DNA from: a bacterium
GTDB taxonomy: Bacteria; Calditrichota; Calditrichia; RBG-13-44-9
Length of the DNA: 54,680 nucleotides
NCBI GenBank assembly: GCA_020350205.1
Contig: CP070707.1
Span: 3,978,928 to 4,033,607 of the forward strand
Direction of reading: 5' to 3'
The position numbers were made by a program, and so were the translations under genes. Below the pieces are notes generated by a model, which saw nothing but the letters and a program-made list of their open reading frames with translations, ran no database searches and was not told the origin of the DNA. Below are positions 1 to 8,713 of the stretch, piece after piece (the stretch's first letter is position 1; each line of letters starts with the position of its first letter).

Positions 1-1029
1 TTGTGGATTAAAGTATGCACTTTCTAACAGAACATGCTGAGTTTGTGTGCTAACTTCGGAATTCAAACCACCCATGATACCACCGATGGCAACCGGCTCC
101 TGGGCGTCACAAATTAAAACAGTACCCTTCTTCAGAATCCGCTCTTTGTCATCCAGAGTTGTGAATTTTTCATTTTTTTGTGCTTCCCGAACGATTATTT
201 TTTCCCCCTGAATGAGTTCGTAATCAAAAGCATGCAATGGATGACCCGTCTCCATGAGAACATAATTGGTAATATCCACAACATTATTTATGGGTCGCAA
301 ACCGACGGCTTCAAGTCTTCGCACCAGCCAGGAAGGAGATTCCCCTATTTTTACATTCCGTATCAGCCTGGCCGAGTATCTGGGACATCCTGCAGGTGTT
401 TCAATTACTATTTTGATTTGTTCGGACGCTGCTTGCTTGATTTCTTGCAATTTTATTTCAGGTTTTTTTATATGCTGATTGACCAATGCACCAACCTCCC
501 GGGCGATACCCAGATGACTCAGACAATCCGGACGATTGGGGGTAACGGCAATATCAAATATGTAATCTGTCTCCAGCTGCAAAGCCTTATCCAGAGGAAC
601 ACCCAATGGCAGGTTTTCTGGCAGGATCCAGATTCCCTCAGAATGTTCTTCCAGACCTAATTCTGCTTGAGAACAAATCATCCCCTCAGATTCAACATTT
701 CTGATCTTGGTCTTATGAATTTTTAAGCCCTGTGGGAGAGTTGCTCCAATTTTCGCCACCGCTACCACCTGTCCGCTTGCGACATTTGTTGCACCACAAA
801 TAATCGAAAGTTCTTCGTCCCCGGTGGTTACTCTGCACAGGGAAAGTTTATCGGCATTGGGATGCGGATCCACACCTAAAATCTGTCCTACAACAACCTG
901 GGGGAAATCAAATTTTCGCTCGATAACCTCCTCAACTTCCAGCCCGATAAGGGAAAGGCGATCTGCCAAATGATGCGGATCAACCGAGAGGTCAAGATAA
1001 TCCTTCAGCCAATTATAGGATATCTTCAT
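1..1029 (-). CDS. pheT: Phenylalanyl-tRNA synthetase beta subunit, N-terminal part (cut by window edge)
   Basis: Reading the minus strand from the ATG at 1029 gives 343 uninterrupted codons up to the window start, so the 3' part lies outside. The protein begins MKISYNWLKDYLDL, typical of PheT. The OB-fold tRNA-binding domain follows at about residues 40-150 (HPNADKLSLC, TPNRPDCLSH nearby), then the start of the B3/4 editing domain (RYSARLI). The subunit pairs with PheS as an alpha2-beta2 enzyme that charges tRNA-Phe; the B3/4 domain edits Tyr-tRNA-Phe. It lies 32 bases downstream of pheS and is surely co-transcribed. No defects are visible in the part seen. Confidence 0.95.
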   Translation of the reverse strand, partial: MKISYNWLKDYLDLSVDPHHLADRLSLIGLEVEEVIERKFDFPQVVVGQILGVDPHPNADKLSLCRVTTGDEELSIICGATNVASGQVVAVAKIGATLPQGLKIHKTKIRNVESEGMICSQAELGLEEHSEGIWILPENLPLGVPLDKALQLETDYIFDIAVTPNRPDCLSHLGIAREVGALVNQHIKKPEIKLQEIKQAASEQIKIVIETPAGCPRYSARLIRNVKIGESPSWLVRRLEAVGLRPINNVVDITNYVLMETGHPLHAFDYELIQGEKIIVREAQKNEKFTTLDDKERILKKGTVLICDAQEPVAIGGIMGGLNSEVSTQTQHVLLESAYFNPQ

Positions 1030-1061
1030 ATTTTTCCTTCATCTTTCAACCTTGCATAAAC

Positions 1062-2081
1062 TCAAAATTGATGTAAAAAACGCATATCATTTTCAAAAAA
1101 GAGACGGATATCGTCAATATTATATCTGATCATTGCAATACGATCAATACCCATTCCGAAGGCATACCCCGTATAGACTGCAGGATCATAATTTACTGCC
1201 TTAAAGACGTTGGGGTGGACCATTCCTGCCCCGGATATTTCCACCCATCCTGTATACTTACAAACTTTACACCCTTTTCCCCGACAAAATATACAGTTAA
1301 AGTCATATTCCATACTGGGCTCAGTAAAAGGAAAAAAACTGGGTCGGAATCGTACATGGATATCTTTCCCGAAGAGATATTTTGCAAATTCCTGGATGAT
1401 AGCTCTGAGATCGGCAAAACTTACCCCTTTATCCACAAACAGCCCCTCAACCTGATGAAAGAACGGAGAATGACTGGCATCGGGAGTATCCCGACGGTAT
1501 ACTCTGCCAGGCGCGATTATCCTGATGGGCGGGGGTTGTTCTTGCATTGTGCGGATTTGAACCGGTGAGGTATGTGTTCTCAGCAGAATTTTATCGGTAA
1601 TAAAAAGTGTATCTTGCATCGCCCGGGCGGGATGATTTTCAGGAAAGTTCAGGGCAGTGAAATTGTAATAATCAGTTTCCACGTCCGGGCCGTCAGCAAT
1701 ACTGAAACCTAATCGAAGAAAAAATCTTTTGACTTCATCTAGAATCTGTGTCAGAGGGTGTTTCCGTCCAATGAATGGTCTGCGGCCGGGCAGGCTGATA
1801 TCTAAAATCTCTTCGCTTCTCTTTTTTGCAAATTTCAATTTTAGAGCTTCAATATTTTCTTCTACGATCTTTCTGAGCTCATTTACTGCTTTGCCATAAG
1901 CGGGGCGGTCTTTAGGATCGATCTGTGACATTGACGCATAAAGTTCCGGTATCAACCCTTTTTTACTCAGGTACTTTATTCGAATAGCCTCAAATTCCTG
2001 AGCTGTTTTTACCTTGCCGATTTCATTTGAGAAGTCTGTTTGAAGGTCTTCAATATTTTTTTTCATGTTCCTAGATGTCAT
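1062..2081 (-). CDS. pheS: Phenylalanyl-tRNA synthetase alpha subunit
   Basis: The 339-residue product has the normal length for PheS. It has an N-terminal coiled-coil arm (about 1-90) and a class II catalytic core. Motif 2 is in the RVYRRDTPDASH segment, followed by FHQVEGL; motif 3 is near the C-terminus (GMGIDRIAMIRY). It forms the catalytic subunit with PheT, and the two genes are adjacent. The first ATG (2081) has no clear ribosome binding site. An in-frame ATG at 2066 follows AGGA at close spacing and gives MKKNIEDL, a plausible alternative start. A strong terminator separates pheS from rplT, so it probably has its own promoter or is reached by read-through. Confidence 0.95.
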   Translation of the reverse strand: MTSRNMKKNIEDLQTDFSNEIGKVKTAQEFEAIRIKYLSKKGLIPELYASMSQIDPKDRPAYGKAVNELRKIVEENIEALKLKFAKKRSEEILDISLPGRRPFIGRKHPLTQILDEVKRFFLRLGFSIADGPDVETDYYNFTALNFPENHPARAMQDTLFITDKILLRTHTSPVQIRTMQEQPPPIRIIAPGRVYRRDTPDASHSPFFHQVEGLFVDKGVSFADLRAIIQEFAKYLFGKDIHVRFRPSFFPFTEPSMEYDFNCIFCRGKGCKVCKYTGWVEISGAGMVHPNVFKAVNYDPAVYTGYAFGMGIDRIAMIRYNIDDIRLFFENDMRFLHQF

Positions 2082-2175
2082 TTTTGTTCTGGCTAAATAT
2101 CGATATTTGTTTCAGGGAGTAAACTATTCGTGTTCTTAATTTAAATAGAGAACAAATTAATCTATGATTCTATCG

Positions 2176-2220
2176 GAAAAAAAATAGGAATTGAAAGATG
2201 CTTTCAATTCCTATTTTTCT
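2176..2220 (-). terminator. Rho-independent terminator (or attenuator) between rplT and pheS
   Basis: The arms at about 2183-2197 and 2201-2216 are perfect complements (AATAGGAATTGAAAG with its inverse) around a 3-base loop. On the minus strand the hairpin is followed by a run of eight T. It lies 14 bases past the rplT stop and 95 bases before pheS, so it ends the thrS-infC-rpmI-rplT transcript or attenuates read-through into pheST. No phenylalanine-rich leader peptide is visible. Confidence 0.85.
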
Positions 2221-2233
2221 GATAAAAGTGGAA

Positions 2234-2581
2234 TTAAGCAGTCACTTGCTGTACTAACTGTTCGAAGGCTTTAGGCTCATGCATGGCCAGATGGGCCAGA
2301 GACTTGCGGTCCAGTTCTACATTTTTTTCCTGTAATGCATGGATAAATTTGGAATACGAAATATTATTAAGTCGACACGCTGCGTTGATTCTGGCGATCC
2401 ACAGAGATCGGAAGTGTCGTTTTTTTGCACGACGATCCCGATATGCGTATCGCAGACTTTTATCCACTTGATCTTTGGCGGTTTTATAAAGTTTACCCCG
2501 TGAAAGTCGATAACCTTTAGCCATCTTTAATATTTTTTTATGGCGACTTTTGGCAGCCACATTATTTTTTGCTCTAGGCAT
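2234..2581 (-). CDS. rplT: 50S ribosomal protein L20
   Basis: The 115-residue basic protein starts MPRAKNNVAAKSRHKKILK and contains the conserved GYRLSRGKLYKTAKDQV and RDRRAKKRHFRSLWI stretches of bacterial L20. It binds 23S rRNA early in large-subunit assembly and in many bacteria represses its own operon by binding the leader. It sits 19 bases after rpmI in the standard infC-rpmI-rplT order. Length is close to the usual 115-120 residues. Confidence 0.97.
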   Translation of the reverse strand: MPRAKNNVAAKSRHKKILKMAKGYRLSRGKLYKTAKDQVDKSLRYAYRDRRAKKRHFRSLWIARINAACRLNNISYSKFIHALQEKNVELDRKSLAHLAMHEPKAFEQLVQQVTA

Positions 2582-2600
2582 TGTAAATCTCCTCCGTTTC

Positions 2601-2795
2601 CTATTCGAGAATCATTTTGTGAACACGCGGTTCATCAACCGGGTGGAGATAAGCCGCCTTCCGCAGATTCCGTTTTCTTTTGGTTGTTTTACTCGTAAGT
2701 ATATGACTCTTGTAAGCCCTACGTGATTTAACTTTTCCGGAAGCGCTTACTTTAAATCTTTTTTTCGCGCCCCGGCATGATTTCATCTTTGGCAT
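2601..2795 (-). CDS. rpmI: 50S ribosomal protein L35
   Basis: The 64-residue, very basic protein starts [20 protein letters not shown], matching L35, and retains the [18 protein letters not shown] core. It is a small structural protein of the large ribosomal subunit. The gene lies between infC (28 bases upstream) and rplT (19 bases downstream), the conserved order. Nothing unusual is seen. Confidence 0.96.
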   Translation of the reverse strand: MPKMKSCRGAKKRFKVSASGKVKSRRAYKSHILTSKTTKRKRNLRKAAYLHPVDEPRVHKMILE

Positions 2796-2823
2796 GTTAA
2801 CTCCTACAATTTTATGATATATT

Positions 2824-3339
2824 TTAATTTTTCGCTGTTAAAACCATGATCATACGACGACCTTCCATTTTCGGTTCCGATTCAACCTTGGCGATATCCT
2901 CAAGCAGATGAATGACCTTCTCCATCAATTCTGTCCCAAAGTCTCTGTATGCCATTTCCCGACCCCTGAAAAATATTGTAATTTTAACTTTGTTCTTCTG
3001 TTCGAGAAATTTTCGGGCATGTCGTAATTTGGTTTCCAGATCATGATCATCAGTTCTCGGTCTTAAGCGTAATTCCTTTACGACAATCGTATGCTGCTTT
3101 TTCTTACTGATTTTTTCTTTCTTGCTCTGCTCATATTTGTATTTACCGTAATCCATAATTCTACAAACAGGAGGTTTTGCATTGGGTGACACTTCCACCA
3201 GATCCAGTCCATAATTTTCTGCTTTTTGCAGAGCTTCACTAGTTGAAACAACTCCGATCTGTTCTCCATCAGGAGCAATTAAACGAACATTCTGTACTCT
3301 GATCTGATCGTTTATTCGAACATCGGTATCTTTGCTAAT
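2824..3339 (-). CDS. infC: Translation initiation factor IF-3, with ATT start codon
   Basis: The 171-residue product is IF-3. It starts [14 protein letters not shown] (first residue Met in vivo), continues into the N domain ([32 protein letters not shown]), the linker helix ([11 protein letters not shown]) and the C domain ([26 protein letters not shown]). No ATG, GTG or TTG fits the conserved N-terminus. An ATT codon at 3337-3339 sits six bases after a GGAG ribosome binding site and restores full length. Rare AUU starts on infC are a known autoregulatory device: IF-3 rejects its own start codon. IF-3 controls start-codon fidelity and subunit dissociation. Confidence 0.93.
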   Translation of the reverse strand: MSKDTDVRINDQIRVQNVRLIAPDGEQIGVVSTSEALQKAENYGLDLVEVSPNAKPPVCRIMDYGKYKYEQSKKEKISKKKQHTIVVKELRLRPRTDDHDLETKLRHARKFLEQKNKVKITIFFRGREMAYRDFGTELMEKVIHLLEDIAKVESEPKMEGRRMIMVLTAKN

Positions 3340-3365
3340 ATGTTACTCCTTCAGTTTTGTTAATT

Positions 3366-4130
3366 TTAATTTTTATTATCGATATCTTTTTGAATTCGTT
3401 GATTTAATTCCAGTAGATTCATCTTTCCTAAATCACCGCTGCCTTTCTGCCTGACCGAGATTTGCTGATTTTCCGCTTCCTGATCTCCAACAATAATCAT
3501 ATAGGGAATCTTATTTACCTCGGCTTCCCGAATTTTATATCCCACTTTTTCATTTCTACTATCGATTTCAGCTCGAAACTCCTCTTTTAGCAGCGCTTCA
3601 TAGACCATCCGGGCATACGAGTGATGGCGCTCCGAAATGGGAATAACAATAGCCTGAACCGGGGTAAGCCAAACCGGAAATGCACCCGCATAGTGTTCAA
3701 TGAGAACGCCAAAAAATCTTTCAACAGATCCCATTAAAGCACGATGAATCATGATCGGCTGATGAGGCTGACCGTCTTCTCCAATAAATTCCACCTGGAA
3801 GCGTTCCGGCAGATTAAAATCTACCTGAATGGTTGAGCATTGCCAGGAACGTCCCAGAGAGTCTTTTATTTTTATATCGATTTTAGGGCCATAGAAAACA
3901 CCCTCACCGGGATCAATACGATAGGGTAGACCACTCTTGTCCAATGCATATTTCAAAGCTTCGGTCGCTTTGTCCCAATTTTCCACCTCACCGACAAATT
4001 TCTCTGGCCGGGTGGAAAGATATATCTCATATTCGCTAAAACCAAAAGTTTTCAAAATATGCAGGGTGAAATCCAAAACCCTGGATATTTCTTCGTTCAA
4101 ATTATCGGGCGTACAAAAAAATGTGTGCAT
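3366..4130 (-). CDS. thrS: Threonyl-tRNA synthetase, C-terminal part (downstream of frameshift)
   Basis: This frame encodes the last ~250 residues of ThrRS. It contains class II motif 3 (IHRALMGSVERFFG, which includes a zinc-ligand His) and the C-terminal anticodon-binding domain (WLTPVQAIVIPIS to the end). It overlaps the N-terminal frame at 4102-4130. Translation from the Met at 4130 is probably an artefact: CTPDNLNEEI directly continues the DDAHIF of the upstream frame. The two parts together make 639 residues, the normal ThrRS length, if one base of the A run at 4115-4121 is removed. The most likely explanation is a sequencing or assembly error, because the enzyme is essential and no second copy is seen here. 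Confidence 0.9.
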   Translation of the reverse strand: MHTFFCTPDNLNEEISRVLDFTLHILKTFGFSEYEIYLSTRPEKFVGEVENWDKATEALKYALDKSGLPYRIDPGEGVFYGPKIDIKIKDSLGRSWQCSTIQVDFNLPERFQVEFIGEDGQPHQPIMIHRALMGSVERFFGVLIEHYAGAFPVWLTPVQAIVIPISERHHSYARMVYEALLKEEFRAEIDSRNEKVGYKIREAEVNKIPYMIIVGDQEAENQQISVRQKGSGDLGKMNLLELNQRIQKDIDNKN

Positions 4131-5286
4131 CGTCCTGTGTAAATCCCCGCACCCGCATTAATCCGTGAAGTACCCCGGATCTCTCAAACCGATAGACTGT
4201 CCCCAATTCAAATAACCGGATAGGTAAATCCCGGTAACTTCGGATCCCATTCTTATATATCGTGATATGGAACGGACAATTCATGGGTTTAAGCTGATAA
4301 TCTACCTCTTCTACCTCCATAGGAGAAAACATATTTTCCCGGTAAAAACCGGTATGACCGCTGGTTTTCCATAAATCAAGCTTTGCCACATGAGGCGTGT
4401 AGATCAGTTCGTAACCATGTTTGTAATGTTCTCGAATCGTAAATTCTTCCATAATTCGCCTCACCCGCGCTCCTTTAGGATGCCAGAGAATTAGACCATT
4501 TCCCACATTTTCCTGAATGCTAAATAAATCCAGCTGTCTACCTAATTTTCGGTGATCGCGTTTTTTAGCTTCTTCCAGCCGGTGAATGTGCTCTTCCAGC
4601 AGTTTACGCTTAGGATAGGAAGTGGCGTACAACCGCTGCAGCATTTTATTTTTTTCATCACCCCGCCAGTATGCACCGGCTACATTCAGCAATTTAAAAT
4701 TTTTTCCTATTTTCCCGGTCGATGGTAAATGGGGTCCACGACACAGATCGGTGAAATCCCCCTGGGAATATGTAGAGACACCATCTTCCAACTCTTGAAG
4801 AAGATCTAGTTTTAGGTCTTCGCGGCGTTTATTAAAATATTCTACTGCCTCTTTTTTATTCCACTCTTTTCTAACAATCGGATAATCTTCGTCAACAATT
4901 TTGCCCATTTCTGATTCGATTTTTTCGAAGTCTTCAGGACTGATTGCATGCTCCAGCTCAATATCGTAATAGAAACCATCGTCAATTGGAGGTCCGATGC
5001 CGAACTTGGTTTCAGGGAAAACTCTTTGAATCGCATGGGCCATCAAATGGGCTGAACTATGCCAGAAAACATCCCGTCCCTCTTCATCGTCAAATGTAAG
5101 AAAGCGTATTTCTGCATCACTCGTAATCGATTCAGGTAAGCTTCTAACTTCACCGTTTACCAAAATACCGGTAGCCTCTTTCTGAATTTTATGGTTCAGG
5201 GTTTTCAAAATATCCAATCCTGAAACACCTTTTGGAAAGGACTTGGTGCTGCCATCCGGAAATTTTATGTTGATTTTTTCGGCCAT
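4102..5286 (-). CDS. thrS: Threonyl-tRNA synthetase, N-terminal part (ends early by frameshift)
   Basis: This frame encodes the TGS domain (about 1-65), the SAD editing domain (HSSAHLMAHA, an HXXXH metal site, and FYYDIE), and the start of the class II core (GLILWHPKGARVRR; MNCPFH with the zinc-binding Cys; motif 2 RFERSGVLHG). It then leaves the family sequence at DDAHIF and stops 4 residues later. The break falls exactly at a run of seven T on the coding strand (4115-4121); six would keep the frame. ThrRS charges tRNA-Thr and edits Ser-tRNA-Thr. The gene heads the infC operon, 26 bases before infC. Confidence 0.93.
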   Translation of the reverse strand: MAEKINIKFPDGSTKSFPKGVSGLDILKTLNHKIQKEATGILVNGEVRSLPESITSDAEIRFLTFDDEEGRDVFWHSSAHLMAHAIQRVFPETKFGIGPPIDDGFYYDIELEHAISPEDFEKIESEMGKIVDEDYPIVRKEWNKKEAVEYFNKRREDLKLDLLQELEDGVSTYSQGDFTDLCRGPHLPSTGKIGKNFKLLNVAGAYWRGDEKNKMLQRLYATSYPKRKLLEEHIHRLEEAKKRDHRKLGRQLDLFSIQENVGNGLILWHPKGARVRRIMEEFTIREHYKHGYELIYTPHVAKLDLWKTSGHTGFYRENMFSPMEVEEVDYQLKPMNCPFHITIYKNGIRSYRDLPIRLFELGTVYRFERSGVLHGLMRVRGFTQDDAHIFLYAR

Positions 5287-5309
5287 TTAGTTCTGTCCAT
5301 TACTCAAAA

Positions 5310-5343
5310 TATGAAAGAAAGCCACGAAATTTTCGTGGCTTTC
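5310..5343 (-). terminator. Hairpin downstream of tRNA-Val
   Basis: GAAAGCCACGAAA (5317-5329) and its complement (5331-5343) form a 13-base-pair stem with almost no loop, just past the tRNA 3' end. On the minus strand it is followed by only a short mixed T stretch (CTTTCAT). It could end the tRNA transcript, leave partial read-through into thrS, or mark a processing site. The role is inferred from position only. Confidence 0.5.
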
Positions 5344-5348
5344 CGTTG

Positions 5349-5422
<74 letters not shown>

Positions 5423-5577
5423 AAACCACGTAAAAAGTAACAAAAAATTTAATTACGTTCAGTGGTTAATGCAACTATAAATTAAAACAACCCCTTACAT
5501 TAAAAAAGAAAAATAATCAGAAAAAAAGGTATGTAAAACAAGTATTTTAATTCAGTAATACTCTATACGTATTGTGA

Positions 5578-6375
5578 TTATTTTTTAAAAATTTCATCAA
5601 AGAATATCTGCATGGCTTCCCAGGATCTTGTTGCGGCTTTTTCATTATAGGCAGCACCACTGGATTTATCCTGGCCAGCGGCCGGATTGGTAAAACTGTG
5701 GACCGCATCCCCATAGTAATTCATTTGCCAGTCTACACCGGCATTCCTCATCTCTTCTTGAAATGCCCGGACCTCTTCAGACTCGACATAGGGATCATCA
5801 GCGCCATGTAAAGCCAGAATGGAACCTTTGATATTTTTTGCATCTTCCGGATGCGGGGTATTGAGACCTCCGTGAAAACTGACTACGCCATCAATATCCG
5901 CACCGCTTCGGGCAAGCTCGAGAGCACAGGTACCGCCAAAACAAAAGCCGATGACAGCCAATCGGTTAGAATCGGTAACTTTTTGTTTTTTCAATATTTC
6001 TAATCCCGATCCAGCCCTTTCCTGCATGAGCTTTCGGTCAGTATAAAATGATCCTGCCAATTCAGATGCTTTTTTTGGATCAGCGGTGAGGACACCTTTT
6101 CCATACATATCCAGAGCGAATGCAACATAACCTAATTCAGCCAGTTGCCTGGCCCGCATCTGGGCATAATCATTGTGTCCCCACCACTCATGGATAATGA
6201 GAACTCCCGGTCGTTTCTCAGAATTTGATGCATCATAGGCGAGATAACCCTGAAGGGTGATACCACCGTGCTGATATTCAATATTTTCTGTATGAATATT
6301 TGGTTTTATCTGCACCTCTGGTTGTGCCAGAACCAGAAACACACTACATATAACAAAAACAAGAGATAACTTCAT
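5578..6375 (-). CDS. Exported dienelactone-hydrolase-family protein
   Basis: The 265-residue product starts with a signal peptide (MKLSLVFVICSVFLVLAQ) and is then an alpha/beta hydrolase of the dienelactone hydrolase family. It has the Cys nucleophile in GFCFGGT, the acid Asp in HGADDPYV and the His in GDAVHSF, plus the family motif HEWWGHN. Members hydrolyse cyclic or aromatic esters; the substrate here is unknown. Export to the periplasm or cell surface is inferred from the signal peptide. A GGAG site lies 6 bases before the ATG. It lies 39 bases downstream of the sugar dehydrogenase gene and may share its transcript. Confidence 0.88.
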   Translation of the reverse strand: MKLSLVFVICSVFLVLAQPEVQIKPNIHTENIEYQHGGITLQGYLAYDASNSEKRPGVLIIHEWWGHNDYAQMRARQLAELGYVAFALDMYGKGVLTADPKKASELAGSFYTDRKLMQERAGSGLEILKKQKVTDSNRLAVIGFCFGGTCALELARSGADIDGVVSFHGGLNTPHPEDAKNIKGSILALHGADDPYVESEEVRAFQEEMRNAGVDWQMNYYGDAVHSFTNPAAGQDKSSGAAYNEKAATRSWEAMQIFFDEIFKK

Positions 6376-6414
6376 TTATATTCTCCTTCATAATATATTA
6401 GCGTTTTGACCCGG

Positions 6415-7884
6415 TCATTTTAGATATAATAATTGTTTTTTATCCGCAATTTCCTGATTAAGAACCAATTGGTAAAAGTATAGACCACTGGAGATCCGTG
6501 AATTAAAATCACTTGAACCATTCCATCTAATCTGATGATTTCCACCGGAAAGGTTTTGATCGATAAGGGTATGAACCCGCTTTCCCTGAATATCGTAGAT
6601 ATATAATTGCACAAAATTATCCCCATTAAGATAAAATGGGATGACAGTCTCACCGTTAAATGGATTCGGAAAATTTTGACCCAGATTAAATTCTGTGGGT
6701 GAATCGGGGTGAATTCTGTTAATAGGGGAGACGGTGGATTTAAAGCGATATATCTTCCCGTCAAAGGCACACAAGTAGAGTTCGGAGTCGGAGTCGATTC
6801 CAAAAGATGAAATACCCAGGTTGGTATCGAGTAAAAGCGTGTTTTCGGTTTGCCCGGTGCTGTTTTGTGAAAGTGCCCAGATCTTTCCGGTCATAAAATC
6901 TGCATAAATATATTTTCCTGTTAATTCAGGTACCTGGTTACCTCGATAAACATAGCCGCCGGTTACGGATAGACCTTCACTGTGACTATATTCGTAAATT
7001 GGCATAATCAAACCGGTGCTATCACAAGGTTGTGTACAAGGCCAGGGAGAATTGTAACAATGGAGACCCTCAAACATGCTCCAGCCATAATTCCCTCCCT
7101 TCATTATAAGATCAATTTCTTCCCACAAACCCTGGCCGACGTCTCCGGCCCAAATTGTTCCAGTCTGAACATCAAAGCTAAACCGCCAGGGGTTTCTGAG
7201 CCCGTAGGCATAGATTTCTTCCCTATATCCCAATGGATTGGATGCAAAAGGATTATCGACTGGAATGCTGTAGGGTAAATTTCCTGAAGGTTGATTTATG
7301 TCAATACGTAAAATTTTTCCCAGCAAGGAGGATAGATCCTGAGCATTACAATCCGGATCCCCGTAAGAACCTCCGTCACCGGTGGCGATGTAGAGGTAGC
7401 CATCTGATGGGCCAAAAGCCAGTTGACCGCCGTTGTGATTAGAAAAAGGCTGGGAAAATTCCAATATTATAACTTCACTTCCCGGAACGGCCACATTTGG
7501 ATTGCTGCTCGAAACTGTAAATTTCGAAATGACTGTCCGGTTTGGTTGAGTAGCTGTATAATTAACGTATAAGTAACCATTGGTCGTATAGTCAGGATGA
7601 AATGCAAGTCCCAGTAGTCCTTCTTCATTTCCGGTGTCATCAACCCGACTGGTAATATCGAGAAATACCGCCGATGAGTTTACCTGACTCTGATTCGGAA
7701 ATACCCTGATTATGCCCTCCTGCTCTACCACGAAAAGACGGTTTGTACCATCCGGCGAATACTGGAGATCTACCGGGCGGGTAAAAGTGAGATTGGGAAA
7801 GGCCTGCTCTAATTGAAATTGTGAATATATGTATCCAGGCAAAAGTAGCAGGATTCCGAAAGGAATAAACCACTTGAAATTCAT
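6415..7884 (-). CDS. Secreted PQQ-type glucose/sorbosone dehydrogenase with C-terminal sorting domain
   Basis: The 489-residue protein has a signal peptide (about 1-21) and a six-bladed propeller of the soluble quinoprotein glucose/sorbosone dehydrogenase family (about 22-385). Typical segments are EGLLGLAFHPDY, NHNGGQLAFGPDG-like, GDGGSYGDP and GGNYGW. A linker then leads to an ~85-residue C-terminal domain beginning FNLGQNFPNPFNGET and ending SSGLYFYQL...KKQLLYLK. This matches the Por/type IX secretion sorting domains common in FCB bacteria. Family members oxidise aldose sugars or related alcohols with PQQ; the substrate is not determinable. Secretion to the surface is inferred. Confidence 0.88.
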   Translation of the reverse strand: MNFKWFIPFGILLLLPGYIYSQFQLEQAFPNLTFTRPVDLQYSPDGTNRLFVVEQEGIIRVFPNQSQVNSSAVFLDITSRVDDTGNEEGLLGLAFHPDYTTNGYLYVNYTATQPNRTVISKFTVSSSNPNVAVPGSEVIILEFSQPFSNHNGGQLAFGPSDGYLYIATGDGGSYGDPDCNAQDLSSLLGKILRIDINQPSGNLPYSIPVDNPFASNPLGYREEIYAYGLRNPWRFSFDVQTGTIWAGDVGQGLWEEIDLIMKGGNYGWSMFEGLHCYNSPWPCTQPCDSTGLIMPIYEYSHSEGLSVTGGYVYRGNQVPELTGKYIYADFMTGKIWALSQNSTGQTENTLLLDTNLGISSFGIDSDSELYLCAFDGKIYRFKSTVSPINRIHPDSPTEFNLGQNFPNPFNGETVIPFYLNGDNFVQLYIYDIQGKRVHTLIDQNLSGGNHQIRWNGSSDFNSRISSGLYFYQLVLNQEIADKKQLLYLK

Positions 7885-8035
7885 TTAATCACCAGTTATT
7901 TTTATTGCGATTCAATATTAATAAATAATCCGGGTAAATTCAAATGAATTAGCCTGTAAATCTGAATCAATTATTCATAAGTTTTTATTTCTGAAGTAAA
8001 TATTATAAAAATTTTAAATTTTTGGAGAAGTACTG

Positions 8036-8611
8036 ATGAAAAGTTTTTTGGTGATTGGTAGTATCATGATCCTGACTCTATGCACGGCATGCGAAATATC
8101 AGAAGAAAAATCTGATGATAATAAGATAGATACTTCTTCTGAGGCAATACTATATACTCCACCTGATGCATGGATCTCTGAAATGCCACGTTCTTCAATG
8201 CGTAAGGCACAATATAAATTACCCGGAAAAGGAAATACAGGTGCGGCAGAATTGGCTGTATTTCATTTTCCGGGTACTGGCGGATCAGTGGATGCAAACC
8301 TGGAAAGATGGTATGGTCAATTTACCCAGCCGGATAGATCTCCCACTCGAGTTCATGTAAAAAAGAATATCATTGAAGTGAATGGTTTGAAGGTGATTGT
8401 GGTTTACACAACCGGCACCTACTTTCAATCGAATTCCCCGATGATGAATGGTCCATTTGAGGAAAAACCAGGTTACGCCATGCTGGCCGCTATTGCAGAA
8501 ACTTCACAGGGACCCTGGTTCTTTAAAGCTGTCGGGCCCCAACATACTATAGATGCCTGGCGGGAAGAATTCGACAATTTTGTTAAAACTTTCCGGAAGT
8601 CAGCATCGTGA
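8036..8611 (+). CDS. Probable lipoprotein of unknown function
   Basis: The 191-residue protein starts with a hydrophobic signal ending in LTLCTAC, a plausible lipoprotein cleavage site, followed by an acidic, polar linker. The mature part contains PDAWISEMPRSSMRKAQY and a GTGGSVDANLERWYGQF segment. I have the impression of a widespread uncharacterised family but cannot name it. GGAG lies 8 bases before the ATG. The gene stands alone on the plus strand between two minus-strand groups and converges on the Fe-S/FAD oxidoreductase gene. Confidence 0.8.
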   Translation: MKSFLVIGSIMILTLCTACEISEEKSDDNKIDTSSEAILYTPPDAWISEMPRSSMRKAQYKLPGKGNTGAAELAVFHFPGTGGSVDANLERWYGQFTQPDRSPTRVHVKKNIIEVNGLKVIVVYTTGTYFQSNSPMMNGPFEEKPGYAMLAAIAETSQGPWFFKAVGPQHTIDAWREEFDNFVKTFRKSAS

Positions 8612-8713
8612 AGGAACGAAAATAAAGACTCAGAAAGTGAATAATATATCCAAAATTATAAGAAAAGCCTGGGGGAGATTTGAAACACTATACTGCTATC
8701 TTTGAGTAAATCG

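Noticed and set aside
178-660. Plus-strand frame of 160 codons near the window start
   Set aside because: It is antisense to pheT, whose minus-strand frame is complete and clearly homologous.
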